This document shows, one piece after another, positions 8,970 to 17,208 of a stretch of DNA of 64,000 bases; the stretch's first letter is position 1, and every line of letters starts with the position of its first letter. The DNA comes from Acidihalobacter_A sp037381185. Lineage in GTDB: Bacteria; Pseudomonadota; Gammaproteobacteria; DSM-5130; Acidihalobacteraceae. The translations under genes and the position numbers were made by a program. Under the pieces are notes generated by a model. The model saw only the letters and a program-made list of their open reading frames with translations. It was not told where the DNA came from and did not search any database. The stretch spans positions 1-64,000 of the forward strand of contig NZ_JARRQY010000011.1 in the NCBI RefSeq assembly GCF_037381185.1. Reading direction: 5' to 3'.

Positions 8970-9044
8970 GAAGTCCGCTCTTTTGCTCTTAAGTTGAAAA
9001 GATAGGCGACTGGGCTTGCCCGGGTGCTGTGGGCCACTTGAGAC

Positions 9045-10682
9045 CTATTCTTCTGTCGCCCCAAATGCGAGAACAAATGTTCTAAGGTCTCCATCAGGTG
9101 CTGGGTCACCAAGCGTAAGAGTTGCCTTGTTTTCTTCGGCAAGTTTTCGTGCGATAAACAGCCCAAGGCCCCGTCCCTCCCTGGGCGGCTTGGTTGTGTC
9201 GAACTGTTCGAAGACTCTTTCTCTACGATCTGGGGAGATACCTGGACCGTTGTCTGTCACGCGGAGTTCTCGGCTTTGACGGTCCAGTTCAATCCGAATC
9301 AAGGCTTTTTGCGAGGTGTCTATCCGATTGATAAGCCAATAGAATGAGTTACTTAAGAGATTGTCCAGTATTTGAAGAAATTGCCCTTTCTCAAGCCGCT
9401 CCTCCCATCGACGTTTGTCACTTGGTGGATCAATTTCGATCTGTATGTTGTGACGATCAGCTTTTGCGCTATGGAAGTTCACGAGCATTTCGACGAGATC
9501 ACGGATATTTTCTTGTCGTCTAATTTGCCGCCCCGGAATGCTCAGTTCGTCAAGAATTCGAACCCGTTTCTCTAAGGTTTTTAGCTGAGCCTCAACGGCC
9601 TCAGGTGGCATGTTCCCACTGGCTACAGCTTTCAGCGTGTCCTGCGTCACCCGGGAAAGCTCGTGGGCGATAAACTCCAACATGAGTCCAACTCCCGCCA
9701 AATGGATGTAGCGATCCATTTCCCGGTCTAGGTGAGAAATGCGTAATTTGGCTCGCTCCCAAGCCTCACTGACCTCCTCCAAGTGATGCAGCACCGCTGT
9801 AATATTGCTCTGCTCTGAGGGCACACGCATCTGTATGGACCTCAGGCTGGCTACTGCCTTGTCCTTCGATGTAGTGATTCGCTCCTGGACTTCTTCGGTT
9901 ACCTGTTCAATTGGCGGCGCGACTTTTCGCTCAACCTCTTCGAGAAACTGCTTTGTGGTGCCGATCACAATGTACCGTAGCAGTCGACGCAACGCTTCCT
10001 TGTCAGGTGAGTCACGGAAGCCTTCCCGGTTAGTCTGATCATGCAGCATCGGGTTTGCTATGGAAGACAGTCGCAGATAGCCGACGATCTGTGCCCGGTT
10101 GAGTTTGAAAGCCCCGCTTGCTAATGCCTTGCGGTCAAGATCGAGCCAGTCATCGGAACGCGCGCCGTAAGGGTATACACGGTATCCATCACGATACACG
10201 AGGAAGCCGCCTCCCCATTGATTGATGAATCCTTTAATTGAAGTGTCCCAAAGTTCACGCTCTTCGCGTTGAAGGCGCCCACGATTAAACCAGTAAAACT
10301 TGAGTTCCCAAGGCCCTAGGTGGTTCAACGCACGCCCCAATAATTCCTCCTCGGGAAGAAGCTGAGGCTGCTTCAATTTCTTCGCCCTAGGCTCCTCACG
10401 AATACAAGAGCGCAGATGGTCACCACGCAGCTTCTCTGTTTTCTCGCGCCCGAGCTTTCGATAGTTAACATTTATAGTCAGTTCCGGTTCGCACTTCTCG
10501 TCGTAACGAAACAATGCCTCCACCACAGCATCGCTAGATTCCAGGGGCTCTCGATCTAGTGACGGCACTCGAACTGATTTACCTTGATACAACACTTTCA
10601 GAAACCGGTTAGCCCTGAGTGAGATGTACGGGTCGGCTAACTTGGCTAGATCGTTCGTCGCAATGTTCTGAATTTTCGCCAA
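9045..10682 (-). CDS. GHKL histidine kinase, C-terminal part
   Basis: This 545-aa frame has a helical region with FIAHEL, which resembles a histidine-kinase phosphoacceptor box, then a GHKL ATP-binding domain with an N-box (LDNLLSNSFYWL), DNGPGI and GRGLGLF motifs near the C-terminus. The apparent start is a TTG (10682) inside the end of the preceding frame. The sequence at its N-terminus (NDLAKLADPY) resembles the middle of longer GHKL proteins, so it is probably the second half of one gene broken by a frameshift near 10646-10690. It would phosphorylate the receiver protein encoded next. If the break is real, the pair may no longer work unless both halves reassemble. Confidence 0.6.
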   Translation of the reverse strand: MAKIQNIATNDLAKLADPYISLRANRFLKVLYQGKSVRVPSLDREPLESSDAVVEALFRYDEKCEPELTINVNYRKLGREKTEKLRGDHLRSCIREEPRAKKLKQPQLLPEEELLGRALNHLGPWELKFYWFNRGRLQREERELWDTSIKGFINQWGGGFLVYRDGYRVYPYGARSDDWLDLDRKALASGAFKLNRAQIVGYLRLSSIANPMLHDQTNREGFRDSPDKEALRRLLRYIVIGTTKQFLEEVERKVAPPIEQVTEEVQERITTSKDKAVASLRSIQMRVPSEQSNITAVLHHLEEVSEAWERAKLRISHLDREMDRYIHLAGVGLMLEFIAHELSRVTQDTLKAVASGNMPPEAVEAQLKTLEKRVRILDELSIPGRQIRRQENIRDLVEMLVNFHSAKADRHNIQIEIDPPSDKRRWEERLEKGQFLQILDNLLSNSFYWLINRIDTSQKALIRIELDRQSRELRVTDNGPGISPDRRERVFEQFDTTKPPREGRGLGLFIARKLAEENKATLTLGDPAPDGDLRTFVLAFGATEE

Positions 10683-11344
10683 AGACCAATCTGCTTGAAG
10701 GTCGCTGATGGTTCATCGGCTTGCTTGGTCTGAACCTGCACAAGGTGCCCCAATCTCATCGCCGAGAATCTCCCGATCCCCTTCTCGCCTAAGGGAGCTG
10801 GATCGAACTTGGTGTAGTGCAGCCTTGACTGCTTGGAAGTGATGAGTGATTCGCGGTATTTCTTTTCATCCAGTCGACTTGGGGTGCCAACAGTCAGATA
10901 GTCACTCTGAAGGCTTTTGTGGGACATGCCCTCGCCAAAATCCGTGATAGTGATCACATTCGCCTTTGTATAGGCATTCTGCAGCTTCCTTTGTGCTGCG
11001 GTGACTGAAGTAGGCACTCCGTACGTTTGAACGAAGGTCTCTCGTGTTGTGTCGGATGCCGTTTCCTCAAGAGAGTCTAAGACCCCATCATTGAATACTT
11101 GTGCATCAAAGCTGGACAATCCGGAGGCCTCTTCTTGCTCAGCATAGTCCCGAAGTAGCTCTAAGAATTGGGAGTACACGGTATGTTGCATAGCGATGCT
11201 GATATCGATTGTGATGTTGGGCTTTTCATCAGGCGATGTCGCGTCGAGTGAGTTCTTGACCAATTCGTAAAATGCAACTGCATCGGAGCTGATCAGTTCA
11301 GCTCCCAGCTCTAGTAAGACTCGTGCCTTGAACTCAAACGCCAT
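10646..11344 (-). CDS. GHKL/HSP90-like ATPase, N-terminal part
   Basis: The 232-aa frame has an Hsp90/MutL-type ATP-binding fold: VKNSLDA near residue 30, DFGEGM near residue 138 and GEKGIGRFSAMRLG near residue 185. It ends soon after the last motif with a basic tail unlike the family, and the downstream frame carries the expected remainder. In full-length relatives a segment with a GT.I.I..L motif usually separates these parts, and I do not see it here, which suggests a small deletion plus frame change. It follows the PIN-like gene by 38 bp. Either this is a natural two-gene split or, more likely, a broken gene. Confidence 0.6.
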   Translation of the reverse strand: MAFEFKARVLLELGAELISSDAVAFYELVKNSLDATSPDEKPNITIDISIAMQHTVYSQFLELLRDYAEQEEASGLSSFDAQVFNDGVLDSLEETASDTTRETFVQTYGVPTSVTAAQRKLQNAYTKANVITITDFGEGMSHKSLQSDYLTVGTPSRLDEKKYRESLITSKQSRLHYTKFDPAPLGEKGIGRFSAMRLGHLVQVQTKQADEPSATFKQIGLWRKFRTLRRTI

Positions 11345-11382
11345 ACTTTAAATCCACTTTTTAACTGGTCTGACTAGTCAAA

Positions 11383-12225
11383 TCAGACAGACAAGGTTGG
11401 TTCGCGATTAGAGTCGCGTAGGTATGAAAAGACTCTCTCCATTTCCTTGGGGTTATTCCGTAAGTTTGGAAAGAGCCTTGGGTCAGTGACGGTTGATGAG
11501 AAGTTAACAAGCTCCAGATTCAAGTCATCAATGGAAGCGCTTCCGTTTGAAACTACATTGATAACCTTAGCAAAGTCGTTCAAATGTTTGTCTCTTGTAT
11601 AGAGATAGACATTCTCTCTAGGGTCCATCTTTTGCCACATCCGACGGATGTATGCCGTCTCTATAAGCATGCGAACGTCAGTGACAGCATTATACGCGTC
11701 GCCTTCTGTGGGGTTTTCCCTTGGTTTAAGGACGTTCTTTGCGCCTGCGTGCCCATAAAGGCACGCAATAGCACAAGCAAACAACGGGTGCCCGCATCTA
11801 CCCACGGTTTCCTGGGACAGCTCATCAATTTGTTGGAGAATACCGCGCGCATCTACAACCGAATAGGTACGTTCAAGTAACTTCTGTAAAGCTCTAGTCA
11901 AGGGGATCAGGCTTGAGCTCTTCTCGCGGGTATGTGCGCCAAAAGTGATGATCATCTCTGCGCTTTGTTGTTGTAAAAACTCTTTGTCTGTTCTTGCTTT
12001 TCGGTAGAACTTCCCGAGCGCGTTCGAATCTCGCCTAAGGGTGTCATAGAGCTCGGTTGTAGACTGGGGTCTCCGCAAGCTTCCTTCGACGATTGCAAGC
12101 AGTGGGCTGACCATGTTTGCTTTTCTATCAATTTTTCGTGCGAGCGCGACCCCTTCAGAGGGTAACCCCCTTAAAGATTTATGAATGTCCTCCACGATGT
12201 TTTTATCTAATACGTATACTGTCAA
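11383..12225 (-). CDS. PIN-like domain protein
   Basis: This 280-aa protein begins with a hydrophobic strand ending in an acidic residue (VYVLDKN, D7), then has E47 (IVEGS), NAVTDVRML and YTRDKHL in order, the spacing of acidic residues expected for a PIN-type metal-dependent ribonuclease. Overall sequence similarity to named PIN families is not obvious, so the call rests on this pattern. It lies 39 bp after the TnsE-like gene and 38 bp before the GHKL gene on the same strand. A nuclease in this position could be the effector of the operon. There is no adjacent antitoxin-like gene. Confidence 0.5.
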   Translation of the reverse strand: MTVYVLDKNIVEDIHKSLRGLPSEGVALARKIDRKANMVSPLLAIVEGSLRRPQSTTELYDTLRRDSNALGKFYRKARTDKEFLQQQSAEMIITFGAHTREKSSSLIPLTRALQKLLERTYSVVDARGILQQIDELSQETVGRCGHPLFACAIACLYGHAGAKNVLKPRENPTEGDAYNAVTDVRMLIETAYIRRMWQKMDPRENVYLYTRDKHLNDFAKVINVVSNGSASIDDLNLELVNFSSTVTDPRLFPNLRNNPKEMERVFSYLRDSNREPTLSV

Positions 12226-12264
12226 ATTTTTGTCCTCCGCCTGAAGTGGACCTGTTGTTTGGGG

Positions 12265-14055
12265 CTAATCCTCCTTTTGTACAGCCCCAAAGATTCTCTG
12301 GAAAAAATGCGTTGCAGACGCACCGCCATCTTCCTTGGTGGTATGGCGAAGTCTCGCCCACTCGACGTTAAGCATTTCTGCGCCACCCAACGTGGCTCCA
12401 CTCGCTCTTGCGCAGTCCATGACCAGACGTGCCAAGTAGCCATTGCTGACGGGCAGTTCGTCATGTGACCAAACTACCAAGGTTGAGCACTCCCCAGGGC
12501 GACGTTGCTGGAGTTCGATCACATAACGCGTCCTGCCTTCACTTCTAAGTCGCGCCACAAGTACCATTCGACTATGTCGTTTTTCTTGATCAATGTAGAG
12601 CCATGATTTCCTTTTCCCTTCTAGTTCCTTAGGGAAGACGTTGAAAACCGTATCGTGATTGATCGTGATCGAGTTGAGTACCTGCATAAATTCGACTTCT
12701 GCCTTGATTGCTTGGAGTAGCTTTAAAACTGTCAGGTAGTCACCCTGCCCAGCATTGATATCCACTGCATCGGTATGCTCCGGTATCGGAGCAGGTGATC
12801 GCGCAAGGCTTTCAACAATCGTCTGGCCAATGCATTCTTTAGATGATTGTCCATCTATAACAGAGCCTTCGTAGGCCTCAGCCAATATGGGCCGCCAATT
12901 CCTTAGTTTAGATCGAGCTTTCGCGCCTTCTTGCGGCATCTTCTCGGCCGGAGTATTAGCTAGCTCGGGGAAGCGATCGGTAATTTCTTCTTCTCTCAGG
13001 CGGGAAGGTATATTTGCGGTCGAGGGGGCTTCATCAGAGAGTGATGTTGGCGCTGGCTTCTCTTTGTCCGGTGTCATCACCAGGTTTGGCCCCCAGATTA
13101 TGGGATCGCGCTCTTCGCGCTTGTCTGGGTCATAGCGGCCATCGTTGTCTCGGTCCCATTTCAGTTGCGTCCATGGGGGTTTCCAGTCGCAACGGAGGAG
13201 GCATGTCACAAGAACACGGTTGCTATTCGCGTCACCGAGGGATGTGCCATAGAACTGCACATTGGTGGTGCATTGGAACGGGGGGATTGCCCTAATCGTT
13301 CTCTCTCCCTTAGATTGGCCTATCGCTGCAGCATGTAGGAATATCTGTTGAGCTTGCTGGAGTGCGTATTCATCGAATGCAAATCGTGCCAAGAACCGAG
13401 CGTCAGCATCAAGCATGCGCTTGCGTAGCCACAACAATGCGTGGCCCTCTGGCGATTTGGCGGTTTTGTCAAGACTCCAGAGATAGCTATCAGGATCGAG
13501 GAAGTGATCTCGAAGGAGTGCTTTGGCAAGGACATCGGATGTCGCGTAGAAAAATCGAAAGATTTCTATTGCCGGGATGATTGTTGCGTAGGGGTCCTGG
13601 CCTGACCCAATGGCGATGAACAGCCCGTTTCTCTCTGGGTCATCTAGCTGATCTCCCCATCGTTTGGAGACTGGGATGATGTATTCACCATTCTCATCTC
13701 GTGAATTACGCTCGAACACTTTGATATTGGTTCGGGCGCAGTTTAGTCGTCTGTGGATTCGCTTTTCGAAGCCGAGATGGGAAATTTCATGAGACATGAG
13801 TTGCCCATCATGGAGAATCGTATTCAAATGCAGGCGAGGGAGTTCTCCAATCGGCAGTAGCATTTCCCTCAACGTACTCTTATCAACCCTCCCCGATTTA
13901 TGCTCAATCTCGGAGGGGTCGGTCTGCGCAAGGTAAGTGCGTATCCGTATATCTGGCCCTGCTGATCGTGGATTCTCGGTCAGTTTTCCGAAATTAATGA
14001 TGCGCCAGTACCCCGGTAAAAGCAGGCTTTTATGTTGGACCGGCGTACTAGTCAC
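12265..14055 (-). CDS. TnsE-like protein
   Basis: The 596-aa protein resembles Tn7 TnsE in layout. Its N-terminal part has strands around WRIINF and IRTYLAQ, the middle has an EIFRFFYATSDVLAKALL helix comparable to the LFLINSYF region of TnsE, an acidic linker follows, and the C-terminal 150 residues (KSWLYIDQEKRHSRMVLVAR...RYVIELQQ) match the TnsE C-terminal domain in order of strands. TnsE directs Tn7 to replicating DNA by contacting the sliding clamp and 3' recessed ends. Here it heads a four-gene operon without TnsABC, so it could have been recruited as a DNA-structure or replication sensor. The family assignment is by eye. Confidence 0.5.
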   Translation of the reverse strand: MTSTPVQHKSLLLPGYWRIINFGKLTENPRSAGPDIRIRTYLAQTDPSEIEHKSGRVDKSTLREMLLPIGELPRLHLNTILHDGQLMSHEISHLGFEKRIHRRLNCARTNIKVFERNSRDENGEYIIPVSKRWGDQLDDPERNGLFIAIGSGQDPYATIIPAIEIFRFFYATSDVLAKALLRDHFLDPDSYLWSLDKTAKSPEGHALLWLRKRMLDADARFLARFAFDEYALQQAQQIFLHAAAIGQSKGERTIRAIPPFQCTTNVQFYGTSLGDANSNRVLVTCLLRCDWKPPWTQLKWDRDNDGRYDPDKREERDPIIWGPNLVMTPDKEKPAPTSLSDEAPSTANIPSRLREEEITDRFPELANTPAEKMPQEGAKARSKLRNWRPILAEAYEGSVIDGQSSKECIGQTIVESLARSPAPIPEHTDAVDINAGQGDYLTVLKLLQAIKAEVEFMQVLNSITINHDTVFNVFPKELEGKRKSWLYIDQEKRHSRMVLVARLRSEGRTRYVIELQQRRPGECSTLVVWSHDELPVSNGYLARLVMDCARASGATLGGAEMLNVEWARLRHTTKEDGGASATHFFQRIFGAVQKED

Positions 14056-14090
14056 GGGACGGTTCGTCGCAATTAACGTGACTCCGTCTC

Positions 14091-14126
14091 AAATATCGTA
14101 ATGCATTCTTAATTAGCACGATATTT
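14091..14126. repeat. Inverted repeat upstream of the TnsE-like operon
   Basis: AAATATCGT (14091-14099) and ACGATATTT (14118-14126) are perfect 9-bp inverted arms around an 18-bp spacer that contains the small palindrome AATGCATT. The site lies 36 bp upstream of the TnsE-like start and overlaps the 3' end of the truncated res gene. It could be an operator for the operon or mark the junction where res was cut. Confidence 0.4.
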
Positions 14127-14999
14127 CACATCGAGGGTATCGAGAGGTGCGTTACCGCGCCCTTGAAGCAGTTGACGGCCACCTTTTGACAGCGCAATGC
14201 GCTCGCGCAGCTTGAACGCGTGGTAATTGGTGATGACGATCTTGGCGCGCTCAATGTCGGCCAGCATGTCGGTCGGCACCAGATCGCGGCTGGTGTAGTA
14301 GCTATCCGGGTCGTTCGGCAGCAGCACGCGCAGGCGATCGCGGATGGTCAAGCCCGGCGCGACGATGAGAAAGCCACGAGTGAACTTTTTACTCCCTGGA
14401 TGACGCACTGCATTGACCGTCTGCCAGGCGATCAACATGGCCATGACAGTGGTCTTGCCGGCGCCTGTGGCCAGTTTGAGTGCCAGACGCATGAGTTCGG
14501 GGTTCGCCTCGGCGTTTGCGCTGTCGAGATGTTCGAGGAAACGCTTGCCGGCATCACCTGAACGCGGCGCGACTTCGGTCAGCCAGATCGCGGTTTCGAC
14601 CGCTTCAACCTGACAGAAAAAAGGGCGAATGCCGTTGAATGTGTGATGGCGCCAGTGCTGCAGGAGACGGGCGGTTTCCGGCGTTACGCGCCAATCCGCC
14701 GGGTTTGGCAGGCGACGCCACCGATCCACTTCCTGGCGCACACCATTGATGAGCGCTGTGTGGATGTACTGCTGCTCAGCGGTCGATAAGCCTTGACCGT
14801 CATCGAGGGCTAGCGATTCTTGTGCTGCTGATTGCCTGCGTTTCTTGGGTTTCGGAATCGGCGTGATGAATTCAGCGCGACGACGACTCTCGATGATTTG
14901 CTGCGTCGGCTGTCCCTGCTCATCCAGCTCCCAGTGACGTGAGGGGTAGTCATAGGGCGAGTTGAGTATGGGATGATCAAAAAAAGGGTTTTCACTCAT
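14109..14999 (-). pseudogene. Type III restriction helicase (res-like), C-terminally truncated
   Basis: From ATG 14999 the frame reads like the N-terminus of large restriction helicases (MSENPFFDHPILNSPYDYP, then EFITPIPKPKKRR) with a Walker A LATGAGKT near residues 177-184 and a DEAD-type region beginning ITNYHAFKLRERI. It stops after 296 residues at DVKYRAN, whereas full-length proteins of this type are roughly 900-1000 aa. The remaining helicase motifs and nuclease domain are missing, so it cannot be functional. The cut coincides with the upstream edge of the TnsE-like operon. Upstream in the same frame lies LIDVLSPNDNWRHGRA, perhaps the tail of a lost partner gene. Confidence 0.75.
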
Positions 15000-15280
15000 G
15001 GCTCGTCCGTGGCGCCAGTTGTCGTTGGGGCTGAGCACGTCGATCAGATTAGATGATTGTCACTGCTATAGATTTTGGTTAGGACATATCACCACTGAAC
15101 TAGGGGAGACTACCACACGCCAAGACAGTCAAAGCTACATCGGGCCGTTACAGTCGTTCTGCCAATGTCTGCACAGCACCACAGTGCCGTCGATCCTATA
15201 GAAGCAAGCAAGTTACTGCTGGGAGTCGGATTAAGGCTGTGGTGATAGAGACACATTAGCTTGATGGCTTCGCTCTTCGA
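15000..15280. other. Intergenic between res fragment and transposon end
   Basis: No convincing gene is visible. Positions 15000-15060 read on the minus strand as a short in-frame remnant before the res start, possibly the end of a lost upstream gene such as a methyltransferase. The rest shows neither a terminator nor a tRNA. Confidence 0.35.
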
Positions 15281-15346
15281 GTTTGTAACTTTAATGAGCT
15301 GTTTTCGACTTTATTAACGAGTTTTCGACTTTAATAGGTCAGAACA
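15281..15346 (-). repeat. Tn7-like right end with three transposase-binding repeats
   Basis: Reading from glmS (minus strand) the end starts TGTTCTGACC at 15346 and is followed by ATTAAAGTCGAAAAC (15335-15321), AATAAAGTCGAAAAC (15315-15301) and ATTAAAGTTACAAAC (15295-15281). The copies are exactly 20 bp apart. The first two differ at one base and the third at three. Tn7-type ends have a 5'-TGT terminus and closely packed TnsB sites of about 20-22 bp at the right end. The terminus lies 23 bp after the glmS stop. Confidence 0.75.
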
Positions 15347-15369
15347 ATCAACAACGGATGCGCCGCTGT
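15347..15369. other. attTn7 insertion point downstream of glmS
   Basis: The 23 bp between the glmS stop codon and the transposon terminus match the classical Tn7 insertion distance. Tn7 duplicates 5 bp, so 15347-15351 (ATCAA on the plus strand) is the predicted target duplication whose other copy should flank the far left end, outside the window. Confidence 0.65.
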
Positions 15370-17205
15370 CTATTCCACCGTGACCGACTTAGCCAGGTTG
15401 CGCGGCTGGTCCACGTCCGTGCCCTTGAGCACGGCAGTATGGTAGGCAAGTAGCTGCAGCGGTACGGTCATCACCACCGGCGCCAGCATGCCCGCCCCGT
15501 CGGGCACCTCGATTACGTTCATGCCAGGCCCGTCAGCCAGTGCGACGCCCGGCTCGGCGAACACGAACAGCTCTCCGCCGCGTGCGCGCACCTCTTCCAG
15601 GTTCGACTTGAGCTTTTCCAGCATGGCGTTGTTCGGCGCCACGGCAATCACCGGCATATCCGCATCGACCAGCGCCAGCGGGCCGTGCTTGAGTTCCCCG
15701 GCGGGATAGGCCTCGGCATGGATATAGGAGATTTCCTTGAGCTTGAGCGCTCCTTCCATGGCGACCGGGTAATACGCGCCGCGGCCCAGAAACAGGGCGT
15801 GGCCGCGGTCGACAAAGCGCTCGGCGAGGCTTTCGATCGCCGGGTCCAGTTCCAGCGCGCTCTCGATGAGGCGCGGAAGGTGTTCGAGTTCACCGCGCAG
15901 TGCGGCGAGGGTCGCCTCGTCCGCCCCGCGCTGCTGCCCCAGCAGCAGCACAACCTGCATCAGCGCCACCAGTTGGGTGGTGAACGCCTTGGTCGAGGCG
16001 ACGCCGATCTCCGGCCCCGCATGGGTGAGCAGCACCAGCTCGGATTCGCGCACCAGCGAACTTTCAGGAACGTTGCATATCGCCAATCTGGCGACGTAAT
16101 CCTCGTCGCGCGAGGCGTGCACGGCGGCCAGCGTATCTGCCGTCTCGCCGGACTGTGAAAGGGTCAGGAACAGCGAACCGGGCAGCACCACGTGCTTGCG
16201 GTAGCGGTATTCGCTGGCGACTTCGACCTGGCAGGGCAGGCCCGTCAGTTCCTCGATCCAATAGCGTGCGATCAGGCCGGCGTGAAAGCTGGTACCGCAG
16301 GCCACGATCTGCACCGCAGCGGTACGCTGCAGGATGTTCTCGGCCTCCGGGCCGAGAATCTGCGCGGCGATTGGCCGATCCGCCCGGACACGGCCTTCAA
16401 GCGTCTCGCTGACGGCATAGGGTTGCTCGAAGATCTCCTTCTGCATGAAGTGGCGATAGCTGCCGCGATCGATCGCGCCGGCGCTCAGGCCGGAGGTCTT
16501 GATCTCGCGCTCCACGCGGTGTCCGTCGCGGTCATAGATGTCGACGCCGTCGCGACGCACGTCAACCACCTCGCCGTTCTCCACGAAGGTGAAGCGCTGC
16601 GTCACCGGCAGAAGCGCCTGCACGTCGGACGCGACGAAATGCTCACCGATGCCATAGCCGACGACCAGCGGCGGGCCATTGCGGCAGGCCACCACGCGGC
16701 TGGGATCGTCGCGCGAGATCACCGCTAGCGCGTATGCACCTTCGAGTTCGGCGACCGCGCGTTGAACGGCCTGCAACAGGTCCGCACCCTGATCAAGATA
16801 GTGGGCGATGCGGTGGGCGGCGACCTCGGTGTCGGTCTCGGAGTGGAAGTCGTAGCCCAGGCCACGCAGTTCCTCCCGCAGCGGCGCATGGTTCTCGATG
16901 ATGCCGTTGTGAACGATCACCAGGCGATCGGTGGAAAAATGCGGGTGTGCGTTGCTTTCCGTCGGCGAACCGTGCGTCGCCCAGCGGGTGTGTGCGATGC
17001 CGACCTTACCGGCCAGTGGATGCTCGGCCAGGGCTTCGCTGAGTGCGGCCACCTTGCCGACGCGCCGGTGGCGCTGGATCGCACCGCTGTCGTCGAGTAC
17101 GGCAATGCCGGCCGAGTCATAGCCGCGATATTCAAGCCGGCGCAGCCCCTCGATAAGGATATCCTGGACGTTGCGCTCGGCAATCCCGCCGACGATACCG
17201 CACAT
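15370..17205 (-). CDS. glmS: Glutamine-fructose-6-phosphate aminotransferase
   Basis: This cytosolic enzyme makes glucosamine-6-phosphate from fructose-6-phosphate and glutamine, the first step to UDP-GlcNAc for peptidoglycan and LPS. The 611-aa protein has the N-terminal nucleophile Cys2 (MCGIVGG), the class II glutaminase domain, and two SIS domains with LSQSGETADT and the C-terminal end LAKSVTVE that is conserved in the family. That conserved 3' end is the TnsD recognition site in Tn7 biology, and the island begins just after it. It starts 3 bp after the glmU stop, so the two consecutive steps of the pathway are co-transcribed. Confidence 0.97.
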   Translation of the reverse strand: MCGIVGGIAERNVQDILIEGLRRLEYRGYDSAGIAVLDDSGAIQRHRRVGKVAALSEALAEHPLAGKVGIAHTRWATHGSPTESNAHPHFSTDRLVIVHNGIIENHAPLREELRGLGYDFHSETDTEVAAHRIAHYLDQGADLLQAVQRAVAELEGAYALAVISRDDPSRVVACRNGPPLVVGYGIGEHFVASDVQALLPVTQRFTFVENGEVVDVRRDGVDIYDRDGHRVEREIKTSGLSAGAIDRGSYRHFMQKEIFEQPYAVSETLEGRVRADRPIAAQILGPEAENILQRTAAVQIVACGTSFHAGLIARYWIEELTGLPCQVEVASEYRYRKHVVLPGSLFLTLSQSGETADTLAAVHASRDEDYVARLAICNVPESSLVRESELVLLTHAGPEIGVASTKAFTTQLVALMQVVLLLGQQRGADEATLAALRGELEHLPRLIESALELDPAIESLAERFVDRGHALFLGRGAYYPVAMEGALKLKEISYIHAEAYPAGELKHGPLALVDADMPVIAVAPNNAMLEKLKSNLEEVRARGGELFVFAEPGVALADGPGMNVIEVPDGAGMLAPVVMTVPLQLLAYHTAVLKGTDVDQPRNLAKSVTVE

Positions 17206-17208
17206 GGG

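Larger units (their letters stand above)
1..15346. mobile_element. Tn7-like genomic island in attTn7 (partial)
   Basis: The region from the left edge to 15346 is less G+C-rich than its flanks and holds defence-type genes, broken genes and an IS end, directly downstream of glmS. Its right boundary has a terminal TGT (reading from glmS) followed by three regularly spaced repeats, 23 bp after the glmS stop, which is where Tn7 relatives insert. The left end is outside the window. No TnsA, TnsB, TnsC or TnsD gene is visible, so the element is either incomplete, with its core genes beyond the left edge, or immobilised. The boundaries rest on the right end only. Confidence 0.6.

Noticed and set aside
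15347..15369. Alternative TGT terminus at 15353 for the transposon end
   Set aside because: It would place the end 16 bp from the glmS stop, which is less like Tn7 than the 23 bp given by the TGT at 15346.
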